Positions 16,781 to 24,996 of a stretch of 64,000 nucleotides of DNA are shown one piece after another. This DNA comes from Austwickia sp. Its GTDB lineage: Bacteria; Actinomycetota; Actinomycetes; Actinomycetales; Dermatophilaceae. Numbering within the stretch: position 1 is the first letter of the stretch; each line of letters begins with the position of its first letter. The translations under genes were made by a program, and so were the position numbers. The notes under the pieces are model-generated. The model was given only the letters and a program-made list of their open reading frames with translations, was not told where the DNA came from and did no database searches. The DNA lies in assembly GCA_016699675.1 (NCBI GenBank), contig CP064985.1, positions 806,001-870,000 of the forward strand, given 5' to 3'.

Positions 16781-18000
16781 GCGTCCTCCCGGGGGCGCTC
16801 GATCGTCGTCAGGTACGTCGTGGCGGTCGCGCCGTCCGCGTCGGTCAGCGCGAGGTGCTCGACGGTCACCGTGGCGCCGTCGTCGCCGGCGGCGTCCACG
16901 GCGTCGGCGGTCCGCTCGGCATCCTCGTCCCCGCAGATCAGCACGATGCGGCGCGGCCGCCGAGCGGTGACCGCACCCAACCAGGACGGGTCGTCGAGGA
17001 TCACCAGGTCGGGATCGGGAAGGTACGCCGGGACGAGGCGGCGGCCCGACCCTCCCGGCCCCTCGGGGCCTCGTGAAGTGGCCCTGCCTTCCCACCCGTC
17101 CGCATCATCCGCGGGCAGCACGTCCAGGTCGACGACCGCCGCTCCGGTGCGGGCACACCAGGCGGCCACCTGTTCGGCCGGCTCCCCCGCGGTCCACACC
17201 GTGTCTCCCAGGATAGGAACCCAGCGGCCGAGCACCTGCGCGAGCGCCGGGCTCTGTCGCCCGGCCGCCCCGCGAATCGACGGGCGCCCAGGCGCCCCTG
17301 AGTCCGACCCCGAATCCGTCCCGCCTCGCTCTCGCGCGATCACGCGCGGGCCCCCAGCGTACGGCCCGACCTGGCCCAGCGCGTCAGGCGAGCCCGGCTC
17401 GTGGGCGAGCACCAGGACCACGTTCGGCTCGGCGACGTCGGTGATGTCCCGGGCGGTGGGTCCGTCGAGGATCCGGACGAGTTCGTCGCTCTCGCCGAGT
17501 CGCTCGGCCACGACGTACCAGCGCGTGAGGTCCGCCAGCGCCCCGGCGATCTCGCGGACCCCGTGGCCGGGCGCGGTGAGGATGCCCACCTTCGCCAGCG
17601 CCCGGCAGGCGGCCCAGGTCGGCGCCATGCCGTGGCCGTGGGCGCTCACCACCTGGGCGTCGTCCCAGGGCAGGCCGACCGCCGCGAAGGCTGCCGCGAT
17701 GGACGACACCCCGGGGTGGACCCGGCAGCTCAGGCCGCCGGCCCGGAACCGCCGCACGACGCCGTACAGCAGCGGGTCGCCGCTGGCCAAGACCGCCGCG
17801 GGTCCGTCCGGGCGGCCTGCCGCCTCGTACGCCGTGAGCGCCTCGATCGCGGCCGTCACGCCGCCGAGCACGATCCGGCGTTCGGCGGGCACGCTTAGCG
17901 CCTCCAGCGCGCGCGTCCCCGCCACGACGCGTCCGGCGGCCGCGACGGCACGACGTACGCCCTCGTCCGGCGACCCCAGGTAGCCGTAGACCTCGATCAC
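16777..18000 (-). CDS. cbiE: Cobalt-precorrin-7 C5-methyltransferase CbiE with C-terminal extension
   Basis: A 407-residue protein whose first 200 residues or so form a CbiE SAM methyltransferase (C5 methylation): VIEVYGYLGSP, LASGDPLLYGVVRR, HPGVSSIAAAFAAVGLPWDD and SAHGHG. In many relatives a CbiT domain follows. Here residues beyond about 215 instead hold a polar linker and then a region with PILGDTVW, PDLVILDDPSWLG and RRIVLICGDED that lacks a recognisable methyltransferase motif I; I cannot assign it. CbiT itself is encoded at 8063-8800. The GTG at 18000 and the stop both form GTGA overlaps with neighbours. Confidence 0.83.
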   Translation of the reverse strand: MIEVYGYLGSPDEGVRRAVAAAGRVVAGTRALEALSVPAERRIVLGGVTAAIEALTAYEAAGRPDGPAAVLASGDPLLYGVVRRFRAGGLSCRVHPGVSSIAAAFAAVGLPWDDAQVVSAHGHGMAPTWAACRALAKVGILTAPGHGVREIAGALADLTRWYVVAERLGESDELVRILDGPTARDITDVAEPNVVLVLAHEPGSPDALGQVGPYAGGPRVIARERGGTDSGSDSGAPGRPSIRGAAGRQSPALAQVLGRWVPILGDTVWTAGEPAEQVAAWCARTGAAVVDLDVLPADDADGWEGRATSRGPEGPGGSGRRLVPAYLPDPDLVILDDPSWLGAVTARRPRRIVLICGDEDAERTADAVDAAGDDGATVTVEHLALTDADGATATTYLTTIERPREDA

Positions 18001-18887
18001 GCCGGTCCCGCCCCGTGCTCGGAAGCCACCCCGACCGCGCCCCGCGCCCGCAGGTCGGCCTGGGCGGCGGGGTCGGCCCGGCGGTACTCGTGCCGGAAGC
18101 CGGGGTGATAGAGGTGGCTGCGGGCGTCGATCGGGCCCTCGGCCAGGGCCGGCCCGACCATGACGATCGTGTGCTTCCAGAGCTTGCGGTCCCGCATGGT
18201 GGTCGACAGCTCCGCCAGCGGACACCGGAGGATCATCTCGTCCTCCCAGGTCACCCGGTAGCCGACGAGGCACGGCGTGTCCGGCGGGTACCCCCCGTCC
18301 AGCAGCGCTTGCTGGAGTTGCCGGTGCCGCGCCGCCGAGAGGTAGATCGCCATCGTCGTCCCGTGCGCGGCGAAGCCCGCCACGCTCTCGCGCGGCGGCA
18401 TCGGCGTTCGCCCGCCCTCCAACCGGGTCAGGACGAAGCTCTGGCTGACCTCGGGCACGGTGATCTCGACGTCGCAGCGGGCGGCGGTGGCTGCGTACGC
18501 CGAGATGCCCGGCACCGTCTCGTACGCCAGCCCCAGCCGGTCACACTGGTCGCGCTGCTCGGCGGTGGCGCCGTAGATGGAGGGGTCGCCGGTGTGCACG
18601 CGCGCCACGAGCAGCCCCTCGTCGCGGGCCCGCACGAGCACCGGCTCCAGGTCCTCCAGCGACGCGCTGGCCGAGTCGATGACCTCAGCATCCGGCCGGG
18701 CGCCGGCGACGATCCCGGGATGGACCAGGCTGGAGGCCCAGATCACGATGTCCGCCTCGGCGATCACCCGCGCCCCGCGCACCGTCACCAGGTCCGCGGC
18801 CCCCGGCCCGGCGCCGACGAAGACGACCTTGCCCTCCGGTCTCGTCGTCCCGGCCGCCCCAGCCGCCCCACTCCCCCTGGCCGTCAC
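17997..18887 (-). CDS. cobM: Precorrin-4 C11-methyltransferase CobM/CbiF
   Basis: A 296-residue SAM-dependent corrin methyltransferase acting at C11. Motifs are FVGAGPGAADLVTVRGARVI, ARVHTGDPSIYGA, VPGISAYAATAA and the family C-terminus HTIVMVGPAL...SHLYHPGFRHEYR. A short Ala/Gly/Thr-rich N-terminal tail precedes the catalytic domain. The GTG at 18887 overlaps the cobI stop, and the stop overlaps cbiE. It belongs to the riboswitch-led cobI operon. Confidence 0.92.
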   Translation of the reverse strand: MTARGSGAAGAAGTTRPEGKVVFVGAGPGAADLVTVRGARVIAEADIVIWASSLVHPGIVAGARPDAEVIDSASASLEDLEPVLVRARDEGLLVARVHTGDPSIYGATAEQRDQCDRLGLAYETVPGISAYAATAARCDVEITVPEVSQSFVLTRLEGGRTPMPPRESVAGFAAHGTTMAIYLSAARHRQLQQALLDGGYPPDTPCLVGYRVTWEDEMILRCPLAELSTTMRDRKLWKHTIVMVGPALAEGPIDARSHLYHPGFRHEYRRADPAAQADLRARGAVGVASEHGAGPA

Positions 18888-19729
18888 AGCCGTCCCCCGA
18901 TCCGCTCGCGCAGGGGCGCGGAGAGGACCGTGCAGAAGTACGGCGCGGCCTCGTCCTCGCCCAGTTCGCCCACGTTGATCAGGCGTTCTTCGGGCAGCGA
19001 GACGTCGGTCCCGACCACCGTCGTGTCCGCGCGGCCCGCCGCCCGGAGTCGACGGATGACCTCGGGCATGCGTCGCCCCGACTTGTATGCGACCACCGTG
19101 TCGGCGCTCGACAGCGCGTCGTCGAGCGCCGTTAGCCCCGCGGTGACGGGCACCAGAGCGAGCACCTCGGTGCCTTCGACCAGCGGGGTCCGGCTCGCCG
19201 CCGCGAGCGCCTGCATGGCCGTGATCCCCGGGATCACTTCGACGCGCACGTCCGGCAGCTCGCGGGTCACGGTGGCCGCCAGATAGGAGAACGTCGAGTA
19301 GACGCTGGGGTCGCCGACGGTGGCGAAGGCGACGGTGTGGGCGCCGGATTCGTACGCCGTGAGCGCCGCCGCCGCGGACGTCTCCCAGGCCTCGCGGCGG
19401 CGGTCGGTGACCCCGCTGCGGTCGGCCATGCTGAACGGCACCCGCCGCAGCGCCGGCGCGGCCTGCGGGCAGCACCCCAGCACGATCCGCTCGGCGCGAC
19501 CCGCCCCGCCCGTCCCGTTCGCACTGCCCGGTCCGTGGGCGGTGGACCGTTCGGTCTCCGGGACCAGCACGACGTCGGCGGCCTCCAGAGCCCGGACCGC
19601 CTTGACCGTCACCAGCTCGGGGTCTCCGGGGCCGACGCCGACGCCGACCAGCCGGCGCGCGAATGGCGCTGCGGGGCCGGCAGGTTCAGCTCGGTCAGCT
19701 CCCGGCGTGGGTGGGGTCGTGGCGTCCAC
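18884..19729 (-). CDS. cobI: Precorrin-2 C20-methyltransferase CobI/CbiL
   Basis: A 281-residue SAM methyltransferase that commits precorrin-2 (or its cobalt form) to cobalamin by methylating C20. Seen are RLVGVGVGPGDPELVTVKAV, FATVGDPSVYSTFSYL and VIPGITAMQALAAAS. A Gly/Ser-rich insert at about residues 65-80 (AHGPGSANGTGGAG) is unusual but lies in a loop. The GTG at 19729 has a strong GAGGAGG ribosome site, and a cobalamin riboswitch lies directly upstream, so it heads the operon cobI-cobM-cbiE-cobJ-cbiX. Confidence 0.92.
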   Translation of the reverse strand: MDATTPPTPGADRAEPAGPAAPFARRLVGVGVGPGDPELVTVKAVRALEAADVVLVPETERSTAHGPGSANGTGGAGRAERIVLGCCPQAAPALRRVPFSMADRSGVTDRRREAWETSAAAALTAYESGAHTVAFATVGDPSVYSTFSYLAATVTRELPDVRVEVIPGITAMQALAAASRTPLVEGTEVLALVPVTAGLTALDDALSSADTVVAYKSGRRMPEVIRRLRAAGRADTTVVGTDVSLPEERLINVGELGEDEAAPYFCTVLSAPLRERIGGRL

Positions 19730-19767
19730 GTGGCCTCCTCAGGTCTACCGCCCGAACGAATCGCCGA

Positions 19768-19926
19768 CGTCAGGTGGAGTTCCTGGCTCGGGTAGTACGT
19801 CGCAAGCACCTTGGGTCCCCGCAGCTCACGACGTACGCCCTCACAGTGGCGGGACCGCCCCGGACTCGCACTGACGTGCTCACCGGTGTTCCTCCGCTCC
19901 TGGCGCGTCCGTCATCCTGCCACACC
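19768..19926 (-). promoter_or_regulatory. Cobalamin riboswitch upstream of cobI operon
   Basis: On the minus strand the leader reads ACACCGGTGAGCACG, then GTGCGAGTCCGGGGCGG, then the canonical core GTCCCGCCACTGTGAG (about 19834-19849), and ends with GAGCCAGGAACTCCACCTGACG split over 19768-19790. These are the conserved blocks of the cobalamin riboswitch in the right order and spacing. Its 3' end lies about 40 bases before the cobI GTG. It should shut off ring synthesis when B12 is plentiful. Confidence 0.93.
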
Positions 19927-20030
19927 GCCACCCCACGGCGGGCGGAGGCAATCCCAGCGCAGGCCGGGCGTGGGGTCGAAAGCAACCAACCCCCACCGAA
20001 GTCTCACGAAGACCGGAGGGCGACCCGAAG

Positions 20031-20102
20031 GGCAGGCCGGGAGAGGGGTCGAACAAGCTAAAGACGCTTTTCCCGCTTGAGAGACCCCTCTCCCGGCCTG
20101 CC
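20031..20102. terminator. Perfect 20-bp inverted repeat downstream of cobQ
   Basis: The left arm ggcaggccgggagaggggtc (20031-20050) is exactly complementary to bases 20083-20102, around a 32-base spacer in which caagc (20053-20057) and gcttg (20075-20079) can also pair. It lies between the cobQ stop (20154) and the cobI riboswitch, both on the minus strand, so a terminator for the cobQ operon is the simplest reading. A diverged copy of the left arm (gcaggccgggcgtggggtcg) occurs about 73 bp to the left, which also fits a small palindromic repeat element. The rest of 19927-20153 holds nothing else recognisable. Confidence 0.6.
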
Positions 20103-20153
20103 CACCTCCTCGAATCCCCGCCCCACCCAACGCCGCGTGACGCTCACTCGCGA

Positions 20154-21656
20154 TCACCGGGCCAGCGCGAGCAGTGCCGGCACGTCGAGGTGGGTCTCCA
20201 CCGCGTCCGCGAGCGCGTCGATCATGGCCTCCCGGCGGTCGGCGAACCCCGGTACGCCGTCGCGGGGCCGCCATCCGCTCCCCGAGGCGCGGGCGATCTC
20301 AGTGAGCCACGCCCGTCGAAAGGCGTCGTTCTCCATCGCCCCGTGCCACAACGTTCCCCAGACGGCGCCGACGCGGCAGCCGTCGAGGAACGGCTCAGGC
20401 TCGCGATCAGGAGACCCGTCGACCGTGCAGATGCCGTGGTGGATCTCGTACCCGACCACCTCATGTCCGCGCCAGGCGCCGCGGGGTCGACCCAGGATCT
20501 TGGCGGCCCCGAACTCGACGTGGACCGGCAGCAGCCCGAGTCCCGGCGTGGGCTCGTCGGCCCCCGCCGCCCGCGCCGACTCGACCCCGCCCTCGTCGCC
20601 GATCTCGCGGGCGAGCATCTGGTAGCCGCCGCAGATCCCCAGCACCGGCCGCCCCGCCGCGGCCCGCGCCAGCACCGCGTCGGCGATCCCGCTGGCCCGC
20701 AGCCAGGCCAGGTCGTCCAGCGTGGACCGCGAGCCCGGCAGCACCACGAGGTCGGCTTCCCGAACCCGGTCCGCGTCGCGGGTCACCACCACGTCCACCC
20801 CGGCCTCGTGCGCCAGGGCGTCCACGTCGGTGGCGTTCGAGGTCCGCGGGAACCCCACGACGGCGACCCGCAGCACGCCCTCGGCCTCGGGGTTCTCGGC
20901 GTCGTCGGCCCGCCCCGCCCCGTGCGCCCGCCACCGCGCCAGTTCGAGGGCGTCCTCCCCGTCGAGCCAGACCCCGTCGACCCAGGGCAGCACGCCCAGG
21001 CAGGGCAATCCAGTGCGCCGGGTGAGCTCGGTCAGCCCAGGCCGCAACACCTCGACGTCGCCGCGGAACTTGTTGATGACGTAGCCTGCGAGGCGGGCTC
21101 GGTCGGCGTCGTCCAGGATCGCCCAGTGCCCGTAGATGGAGGCCAGCTGACCGCCTCGGTCGATGTCGCCCACCAGCACCACGGGCAGCGACTTCGCTTG
21201 CGCCAGACCGAGATTGACGTAATCACCGGCCCGCAGGTTGATCTCCGCCGGCGACCCGGCACCCTCGCACACGACCAGCTCGTGGGCCGCCGCCAGCTCG
21301 TCGTACGCCGTGAACGCCGCCTCCGCGAGATGCCGTCGCCCAGTCGCGTACTCCCCCGCCTCCAGCGTCCCGCCCGGCCGGCCGCGCAGTACGACGAAGG
21401 ACCGCCGGTCCGTCCCCGGCTTGAGCAGCACGGGATTCATCGCCGACGTCGGCTCCACCCGCGCCGCGAGCGCCTGCAGGTACTGCGCGCGCCCGATCTC
21501 GGCGCCGTCTGCGCAGACCATCGAGTTGTTCGACATGTTCTGGGCCTTGTATGGCGCCACGTCGATCCCCCGCCGCCGCGCCGCCCGGCACAGCCCGGTT
21601 ACGACGAGCGACTTGCCCGCATCGGACGAGGTGCCGCACACCAAAACGCCGCTCAC
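20154..21656 (-). CDS. cobQ: Cobyric acid synthase CobQ/CbiP
   Basis: A 500-residue glutamine-dependent amidase that amidates the b, d, e and g side chains of adenosyl-cobyrinate a,c-diamide. It shows the dethiobiotin-synthetase-like ATP site VCGTSSDAGKSLVVTGLCR, then QNMSNNSMVCADGAEIGRAQ, and a class I glutaminase-like domain with the nucleophile in VLGICGGYQMLA and the family end YEIHHG and GTLWHGAMEND. The GTG at 21656 overlaps the cbiB stop (GTGA). Length and all motifs are normal. Confidence 0.94.
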   Translation of the reverse strand: MSGVLVCGTSSDAGKSLVVTGLCRAARRRGIDVAPYKAQNMSNNSMVCADGAEIGRAQYLQALAARVEPTSAMNPVLLKPGTDRRSFVVLRGRPGGTLEAGEYATGRRHLAEAAFTAYDELAAAHELVVCEGAGSPAEINLRAGDYVNLGLAQAKSLPVVLVGDIDRGGQLASIYGHWAILDDADRARLAGYVINKFRGDVEVLRPGLTELTRRTGLPCLGVLPWVDGVWLDGEDALELARWRAHGAGRADDAENPEAEGVLRVAVVGFPRTSNATDVDALAHEAGVDVVVTRDADRVREADLVVLPGSRSTLDDLAWLRASGIADAVLARAAAGRPVLGICGGYQMLAREIGDEGGVESARAAGADEPTPGLGLLPVHVEFGAAKILGRPRGAWRGHEVVGYEIHHGICTVDGSPDREPEPFLDGCRVGAVWGTLWHGAMENDAFRRAWLTEIARASGSGWRPRDGVPGFADRREAMIDALADAVETHLDVPALLALAR

Positions 21657-22663
21657 CGGGAACCTCCAGGTCGCTTGAAGCCAGATTCGGCGGTCCGCTT
21701 GCGGCCAGCTCCACGACGCGTTCCGCGGGCCGCGCACCACGCCACCGCCGCCGCCGTCCCCAGCCACGTCACGATGGTCACCAGCTGGGCGGCCCGCCGT
21801 ACGTCGGGCGCGGCCGTCGGCCCACCCGATCCCAGCCTGGGCCGCTCCTCGACCCGCCCGGCGTACACGTTGACCCCGCCCAACCGCACCCCCAGGGCGC
21901 CGGCCCAGGCCGACTCTGGCCAGCCCCCGTTCGGGCTGGGGTGGGCGGCGTGGTCCCGGAGCATCACCCGCCCGGCGGCGCGGGCGTCCCCACCCACCAG
22001 CGGCGCGGCCGCACACCCGAGGACCCCGGTCAACCGGGCGGGCAGCAGCCCCATGAAGTCGTCGCAGCGGGCGGACGCCGTACCGAAGCGCGCGTACCGC
22101 GGCGACCGGTGCCCCACCATCGCATCGAGGGTGTTGACCGCCCGGTGCGCGAGCAGCCCGGGGACGCCGAGCGCCGCCCCCCACACCAGGGGGCAGGCCA
22201 CCGCGTCGGAGGCGTTCTCGGCGAGCGACTCCACCGTGGCGCGGGCCAGCTCGGGTTCGCCGAGCCCGTCGGGTGCGCGACCGCACAGGTGCGGCAAGCG
22301 ATCCCGCGCCGCCGCGAGGTCACCGGCCGCCAGCGCCGTGGCCATCGCCTCCCCCTCCCGCGTCAGGCTCGCCGCGCCCACGACCGCCCAGGTGGCCAGG
22401 GCCGTCGCGGCCGCGTGCGCGACCGGCCGGTCCCGGGTGGTCAGCTCCGCGGCCGTGCCCAGCAGCACCACCGGAGCCACACAGACGGCGAGGTGAACCG
22501 CGCCCGCGGAGCGCGAGTCGCCGTACGTACGACGCTCCACCCACGCGGCGTACCGCCCGAAGCCCGCCACCGGGTGCCATCGCCGCGGATCCGCGAACAC
22601 GGCGTCGGCCGCCACGCCCAGCGCCACCCCTGCGGCGCGGCTGAGCAGGGGCGAGACGGGCAC
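21653..22663 (-). CDS. cbiB: Adenosylcobinamide-phosphate synthase CbiB/CobD
   Basis: A 336-residue membrane protein that attaches the aminopropanol arm to adenosylcobyric acid. Family motifs are ADPRRWHPVAGFGRYAAWVE near the N-terminus, ESLAENASDAVACPLVWGAA and HRAVNTLDAMVGHRSPRYARFG in the middle, and PNGGWPESAWAGALGVRLGG. Four or more hydrophobic helices are visible. The GTG at 22663 is the usual family start (before the first helix). With cobQ it forms a two-gene unit on the minus strand. The gene upstream, on the other strand, is unrelated. Confidence 0.92.
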   Translation of the reverse strand: MPVSPLLSRAAGVALGVAADAVFADPRRWHPVAGFGRYAAWVERRTYGDSRSAGAVHLAVCVAPVVLLGTAAELTTRDRPVAHAAATALATWAVVGAASLTREGEAMATALAAGDLAAARDRLPHLCGRAPDGLGEPELARATVESLAENASDAVACPLVWGAALGVPGLLAHRAVNTLDAMVGHRSPRYARFGTASARCDDFMGLLPARLTGVLGCAAAPLVGGDARAAGRVMLRDHAAHPSPNGGWPESAWAGALGVRLGGVNVYAGRVEERPRLGSGGPTAAPDVRRAAQLVTIVTWLGTAAAVAWCAARGTRRGAGRKRTAESGFKRPGGSR

Positions 22664-22774
22664 GGCGGCGACGCTAGCAGAGCGTCGGCCGCGCAGGTCC
22701 GGGGTCGACTCGCTAGTCTCGGACGCGCAGGTGGCCCACCGGGGGGCGCCGCGCAGCGACGGAGGGGCGAGCTC

Positions 22775-23629
22775 ATGCGGCTGATGCGGGTCGGGGCGGT
22801 CGGCGAGGAACAGCCCGTGGTCAGCGAGGACGGGCAGACCTGGTACGACGCCTCGGCGTACGGCGACTTCGACCCCACCTTCTTCGGCGCCGACGGCCTG
22901 GAGCGGCTGCGCGCGGACCTCGGCGCACGGCGGCTGCAGCAGCGGGACATCGCTGGTCAGCGCATCGGCGCCCCGATCGCGACCCCGCAGGCGATCATCT
23001 GCATCGGTCAGAATTACGCCGCGCACGCCGCCGAGTCCGGCAGCGCACCGCCGCAGCACCCGATCGTCTTCCTCAAGCACCCGAATACGCTGCGCGGGCC
23101 CCACGACGACGTGCGCGTCCCCCGCGGCGCGCAGTCCGTCGACTGGGAGGTAGAGCTGGCCGTGGTCATCGGCCGCGGGGCCAGCTACCTCGACAGCGAC
23201 GAGGCCGCGCTGGCGTGCGTGGCCGGTTATGCCCTGGCCAACGACGTGTCCGAGCGCGACTTCCAACGCAAGATCTCGGGCGGGCAGTGGAGCAAGGGCA
23301 AGTGCTGCCCCGACTTCTTCCCGCTCGGCCCGTGGCTCGCGGTCGACGAGATCGCCGACCCCCAAGACCTGCACCTGCGCAGCACCGTCAACGGAGAGAC
23401 CCGCCAGGACTCATCGACCGCCGACATGATCTTCTCGGTGGCGACCCTGATCCGGGACCTGTCCCAGGTCATGACGCTCTCGCCCGGCGACGTGGTCAGC
23501 ACCGGTACGCCGCAGGGCGTGGCCATGTCGGGCAAGTACCCCTACCTCCAGGCCGGCGACGTGATGGAGATGTTCATCGACGGGCTCGGGCAGCAGCGCT
23601 GCGAGCTCATCGCGCCCGACGTCCCGTGA
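22775..23629 (+). CDS. Fumarylacetoacetate hydrolase family protein
   Basis: A 284-residue member of the FAH superfamily, which uses a divalent metal to cleave C-C bonds or hydrolyse 2-keto acids. Motifs: ICIGQNYAAHAAE, then metal ligands in VDWEVELAVVIGRG and NDVSERDFQ, then GKCCPDFFPLGPWL, and VSTGTPQGV near the C-terminus. This layout is that of the 2,4-diketo-3-deoxy-L-fuconate hydrolase/ureidoglycolate lyase-like branch, but the substrate cannot be told from sequence. The ATG at 22775 follows a GGAGGGG ribosome site. An MFS transporter starts 7 bp downstream, so transport and breakdown of the same acid is plausible. Confidence 0.85.
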   Translation: MRLMRVGAVGEEQPVVSEDGQTWYDASAYGDFDPTFFGADGLERLRADLGARRLQQRDIAGQRIGAPIATPQAIICIGQNYAAHAAESGSAPPQHPIVFLKHPNTLRGPHDDVRVPRGAQSVDWEVELAVVIGRGASYLDSDEAALACVAGYALANDVSERDFQRKISGGQWSKGKCCPDFFPLGPWLAVDEIADPQDLHLRSTVNGETRQDSSTADMIFSVATLIRDLSQVMTLSPGDVVSTGTPQGVAMSGKYPYLQAGDVMEMFIDGLGQQRCELIAPDVP

Positions 23630-23636
23630 GGCGGTA

Positions 23637-24875
23637 GTGCCGCCGGCCGAACCTGCCCAGCCGGCCGAGCCCGGGGACCCGGTCCACCCGGCCGACCCGG
23701 TCGGAGATGCTGGGGATGCCGGGCGGGGCGCCGCGCCGCGATTGTGGCCCCTGTACGCTGGTGGGTTCCTCGGGCCCTTCGCCGGCGCGATGACCGGGGT
23801 GATGCTGCCGGAGCTCGCCGACGGGCTCGGCACGACGATCTCGGGGGCGTCGCTGGCGGTGAGCTGGTTCATGGTCCCGTTCGCGGCGGCGCTCCTCTTC
23901 TCGGGGACCCTCGCCTCGCGCTGGGGGCAGGCGCGCGTGGTGCGTACGGCGTTCGTGGCCTACGCGGCATCGTCCCTGGTGGGCGTCTTCGCGACGGCGC
24001 TGCCCCCGTTCCTCGCCGGTCGGGCCTTCCAGGGCCTATCCAACGCCTTCACGACACCGCTGCTCATCGCCATGCTGGCGGCCCTGACTCCGCCGGAGCG
24101 GCGCGGCCGCGCGATGGGCATCTTCGCAAGCATGCAGGCCAGCGGCACGGCTTTCGCGCCCGTCATCGGTGGCGCGGCCGCGGCCGTCGACTATCGGTTG
24201 GCCTTCGGCGCCGCCGCGGCGGTCGCGCTGGCCCTGGCGGCGCTGATGCCGACCACGCACGCCGTACCGGCGTCCGGCGCGGCGACCGAACGCGAGAAGT
24301 GGGCCGCGCTGCGCAACCGCGAGCTCGCGCGGACCTGCGTCATCGGGTTCTGCCTCCAGTTCACGGCCACGGGCGTGGGCATCCTGGTCGCGCTCCTCGC
24401 GCACGACCGGTTCGGGCTCGACGCCGCGCAACGCGGCCTGGTCACGGCCGGATTCGGGGTGGCGGGGCTGCTGACGGGCACGCTCACCGGCCGGCTGGCC
24501 GACCGGTACGGGCTGCGCGTCGTGGGAGCGGGAGCCATGGCGCTGCTGGGACTCGGCATCGCGACCGCCGCGGTGGCCCCGTGGCTGTGGCTGCTGGTGC
24601 TGGTCACCTTCCTCGCCGGCATCGGGAACACCGGCTCCCGGGTGACCGCCCAGTCGTTGGCGGTGCGCTCCACGCCGGCCAACCCCGCCGGCGCCACGAG
24701 CTTCGCTCTGTCGATGCAGTTCCTCGGCGGGGCGGTGTTCCCCGTGGCCGTCCCGGCGTACCAGGTCCACCCCCAGCTCACCTGCATCGCCGTCGGCGCG
24801 GTCGCGCTCGTCGGGGCGCTCGTGGCGGGCACCCGGATTCCTCGGCAGGCGTCCTCGCCCAGCGCGTCGTCTTGA
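23637..24875 (+). CDS. MFS transporter
   Basis: A 412-residue major facilitator with a Pro/Ala/Gly-rich cytoplasmic tail of about 33 residues, then roughly 12 hydrophobic helices. Loop motifs typical of drug:H+ or metabolite antiporters are visible, such as FSGTLASRWGQARVV after helix 2 and LTGRLADRYGLRVVG in the second half, with TPPERRGRAMGIFASM between helices 4 and 5. The GTG start lies 7 bp after the FAH-family gene, with GAGG as ribosome site, so the two are one operon. The substrate is unknown. Confidence 0.85.
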   Translation: MPPAEPAQPAEPGDPVHPADPVGDAGDAGRGAAPRLWPLYAGGFLGPFAGAMTGVMLPELADGLGTTISGASLAVSWFMVPFAAALLFSGTLASRWGQARVVRTAFVAYAASSLVGVFATALPPFLAGRAFQGLSNAFTTPLLIAMLAALTPPERRGRAMGIFASMQASGTAFAPVIGGAAAAVDYRLAFGAAAAVALALAALMPTTHAVPASGAATEREKWAALRNRELARTCVIGFCLQFTATGVGILVALLAHDRFGLDAAQRGLVTAGFGVAGLLTGTLTGRLADRYGLRVVGAGAMALLGLGIATAAVAPWLWLLVLVTFLAGIGNTGSRVTAQSLAVRSTPANPAGATSFALSMQFLGGAVFPVAVPAYQVHPQLTCIAVGAVALVGALVAGTRIPRQASSPSASS

Positions 24876-24996
24876 GCGAGGCGGTCTGAGGTCGCGCTCG
24901 GGAATCGCGGGCTGGAAATCCTCGAACGAGCGTCCAAGACGCCGATCAAGGGGCTGGTGCGCGGCACGGACGCTGCGGCTCGTTCGGGGGACAGTC

